From Leptospira fluminis (lineage in GTDB: Bacteria; Spirochaetota; Leptospiria; Leptospirales; Leptospiraceae), in the NCBI RefSeq assembly GCF_004771275.1, contig NZ_RQEV01000012.1:310001-374000 (forward strand): DNA of 64,000 bases, in the 5' to 3' direction. Below, in pieces: positions 61,980-64,000 of this stretch. Each line of letters opens with the position of its first letter. The stretch's first letter is position 1. Made by a program: the position numbers and the translations under genes. Under the pieces are notes generated by a model. It made no database searches, was not told where the DNA came from, and worked only from the letters and a program-made list of their open reading frames with translations.

Positions 61980-63146
61980 CTAACTCGGATTTACTTTCGC
62001 GCCGGAATCCACCAGAAGGCGATTGACGTTGTCTATGTATCTTTTTTTCTCCCCGGGGCGGGCAGAATTCCCTTCCAGAGATATTCCCACATACATGTTA
62101 TTTTCCGCATCTCGGGCGACGGAACGAACCACTCCGTAAGCCGTCAAGGGTGCCTGCATTTTAAAAAAGATGTCGAAGGTGAATCCGATTCGGCGGGGGA
62201 GGTCGTCGTTCAGATCCGGATGATTGATTTTGACCCGAAGGCCTCCGGTGGAGAGATCCAGGACCGGAAAACGCTCTTTGACTAGAATGGTATTCGATTC
62301 CCGGATCCGATCCACCATCTCGAAAGTGAGAGTTTTGATCTCCATCACCTCGGCCATGTCGATTTCCTTATTCCGATTCTGGACCAAAACGTATCCGATA
62401 GGGATGGCTTGCTCGTCGTGGTTGATATAAATGACGGGGACGATCAGTTCCGATTTGATCTTTTGGTTCGCGTATTCGATGATTTTCCGGCGGACGTCCT
62501 CTTCGTCCCCTAATTCGTGCTCGTAGTCCACGTATCCGTTCGGGTCGGAGGTCGTATAACTCTCCGGTTTTTGCGTATTCGGTATGTAGAGAATCTTTCC
62601 GGTTTTTTTAACCAGATCGAACTTATCCCCTATGGACCGGAAAACGTCGATTTTCAGAATGTCGAATTTCGGTTTTAGGATCCGTTCATAATCCGCAAAA
62701 TTCACTTTCACCGAGGTCGGGATATTGAATAGGTTCGCGTCGATCGTGGTCTTACTGGTTCGCAAATTCGTGATCCAGACGGTTCCGTCGGGAGGTTTGA
62801 TCCTCATAAATTGGCGTTCCCGACTCGCAATCGACACGGATTCCACTTCCATTACATACTGGTTGTTCGGACGCTCGTCTACGACCTCGCATTCCAATTC
62901 CAAATACCGGGCCAGGAGTTTGTACAAAACCACATGGGAATTCAATTTGAATTGTTCCGGCGCTTTTCCTTGGACTAGGATTTTTTTGGCGTCTTTACTG
63001 ACGGAGAGGAGCTGGACGGAATCGTTAGAGTCCGTGTCCCGAACCAGAAGTTCGGACTTTAACAGGAATTTTCCGATGATATGGAGCTTTTTTTCAGGCT
63101 CTGCAATGATTTCGCGGTCCCTTTGCTTACGTTCGACCTTTTCCAT
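61980..63146 (-). CDS. PilZ-type protein of a Leptospira-restricted family, 388 aa
   Basis: The C-terminal quarter has a PilZ-like motif ([16 protein letters not shown]) that in other proteins binds cyclic di-GMP; an upstream RERQFMR may provide the Arg residues. The N-terminal part of about 230 residues resembles the DUF1577 group ([18 protein letters not shown]) described in Leptospira. It lacks a signal and is cytoplasmic. It likely reads second-messenger level for motility or surface traits. The gene ends 16 bases after the AftB-like gene and starts divergent to guaB. Confidence 0.7.
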   Translation of the reverse strand: MEKVERKQRDREIIAEPEKKLHIIGKFLLKSELLVRDTDSNDSVQLLSVSKDAKKILVQGKAPEQFKLNSHVVLYKLLARYLELECEVVDERPNNQYVMEVESVSIASRERQFMRIKPPDGTVWITNLRTSKTTIDANLFNIPTSVKVNFADYERILKPKFDILKIDVFRSIGDKFDLVKKTGKILYIPNTQKPESYTTSDPNGYVDYEHELGDEEDVRRKIIEYANQKIKSELIVPVIYINHDEQAIPIGYVLVQNRNKEIDMAEVMEIKTLTFEMVDRIRESNTILVKERFPVLDLSTGGLRVKINHPDLNDDLPRRIGFTFDIFFKMQAPLTAYGVVRSVARDAENNMYVGISLEGNSARPGEKKRYIDNVNRLLVDSGAKVNPS

Positions 63147-63227
63147 TCAATTCTCAGGTGTAAGGGGCGGAAATTCTCTTGATTCCAGCCTTTCGCTTCG
63201 TTTTGATGTAATAGGTAAGGTACACTA

Positions 63228-64000
63228 ATGTCAAACCAATCTTACCGCGACTCCCAATTTTTAGACGGCCTTTCGGGCGAAGAGCTTTTCAACATACAGA
63301 TCGGGCTTACGTACAGGGACTTTTTGGTCCTGCCCGGCTTTATCGATTTTCATCCGTCCGAAGTCGAACTGGAAACCAGGCTTACAAAAAAAATCCGGTT
63401 AAAACGTCCCTTCGTAAGTTCCCCTATGGACACGGTTACCGAATCCTCTATGGCCATCGCTCAGGCGTTGATGGGGGGAATCGGAATCATTCATTACAAT
63501 AATACGATCGACCAACAGGTGTCGGAAGTCACGAAAGTGAAACGGTTCGAAAACGGTTTTATCACCGATCCGGTCGTTTTAGGTCCGAAACATTCCATCC
63601 ACGATCTGGACAGAATCAAAGAGAAACACGGATTTACCGGCATTCCTATCACGGAAGACGGGACCAGAAACTCGAAGCTGATCGGGATCGTTACCAACCG
63701 GGACATCGATTTCGAACGGGAAAGGAACATCACTGTGGACAAGGTGATGACCACCGAAGTCATTACGGGAAAAGCCGGAATCACTTTAAAAGAAGCGAAC
63801 GACATTATCAAAAAGGAAAAAATCGGAAAGCTCCCGATCATCGATAAGGACGGCAGGTTGGTTTCCTTGGTAAGTCGATCCGACTTAAAGAAGAACAAGG
63901 ATTTTCCGGATTCGTCCAAGGACGAAAACAAGCGACTCCGTTGCGGAGCCGCCGTCTCCACGTTGCCCGAGTCCAGAGATAGGGTCGCGGCTCTGTACGA
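63228..64000 (+). CDS. guaB: IMP dehydrogenase (3' end cut by the window)
   Basis: Open to the window end; the first 257 residues are present. [40 protein letters not shown] and the two CBS domains (about residues 95-220, with GIVTNRDI and LVSRSDL) identify the enzyme. It oxidises IMP to XMP, the rate-limiting step of GTP synthesis. The catalytic Cys loop lies beyond the window. Confidence 0.95.
   Translation, partial: MSNQSYRDSQFLDGLSGEELFNIQIGLTYRDFLVLPGFIDFHPSEVELETRLTKKIRLKRPFVSSPMDTVTESSMAIAQALMGGIGIIHYNNTIDQQVSEVTKVKRFENGFITDPVVLGPKHSIHDLDRIKEKHGFTGIPITEDGTRNSKLIGIVTNRDIDFERERNITVDKVMTTEVITGKAGITLKEANDIIKKEKIGKLPIIDKDGRLVSLVSRSDLKKNKDFPDSSKDENKRLRCGAAVSTLPESRDRVAALY

Overview
The window is chromosomal DNA of a Leptospira species. 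Supporting signs are a spirochaete-type gene set (tandem ilvBN, tig-clpP-clpX, Tat genes, many exported and beta-barrel proteins), a PilZ-type protein of a kind I associate with Leptospira, relaxed spirochaetal lipoboxes, tRNA genes without an encoded CCA, and moderate GC judged by eye. No phage, insertion sequence or CRISPR array was seen. The genes are densely packed, many share ATGA stop/start overlaps, and several starts are TTG or GTG with good Shine-Dalgarno support.

Layout. 1-10.4 kb: metallophosphoesterase (5' cut), TPR protein, acetolactate synthase (ilvB-ilvN), a chemoreceptor, HemW-like radical SAM protein, GH3 hexosaminidase and an SGNH esterase. 10.5-16.2 kb: an uncharacterised molybdopterin oxidoreductase beside moeB-, moaA, moaD, moaE and mobA-type cofactor genes. 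16.3-19.7 kb: tRNA-Gly, tig, clpP, clpX. 19.7-24.5 kb: tatC, tatA, a small ORF plus unknown protein, thioredoxin, and a metallo-beta-lactamase/cyclic-nucleotide-binding fusion. 24.5-32.1 kb: acyl-CoA dehydrogenase, outer-membrane protein, double-ACT protein, MFS exporter, phasin-like protein, DUF151 nuclease and a two-part hydrolase. 32.3-32.5 kb: a CAU tRNA preceded by two decayed tRNA copies in a strict 76-bp repeat. 32.6-37.4 kb: small exported proteins, HEAT protein, receiver protein, DUF115/MptE-like protein without a normal start codon, and an omega-like acidic protein. 37.5-42.1 kb: redoxin lipoprotein, glutamine amidotransferase, secA and a lipoprotein. 42.2-47.7 kb: TolC-type and HlyD-type efflux parts without a pump gene, and two outer-membrane proteins. 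48-51.3 kb: CCA-adding enzyme, lipoprotein, RNase HI, small membrane protein and Bpt/Ate transferase.

51.4-62 kb is the most interesting part. An SDR and an FAD oxidase match DprE2 and DprE1, the pair that epimerises polyprenyl-phospho-ribose to polyprenyl-phospho-arabinofuranose. They are followed by an O-antigen ligase/polymerase-like protein, an acyltransferase-3, two divergent GT-C-like proteins of identical length, and a protein that matches mycobacterial AftB, a GT-C arabinofuranosyltransferase. I infer that this is a D-arabinofuranose glycosylation locus. The window closes with a PilZ-type protein and the start of guaB.
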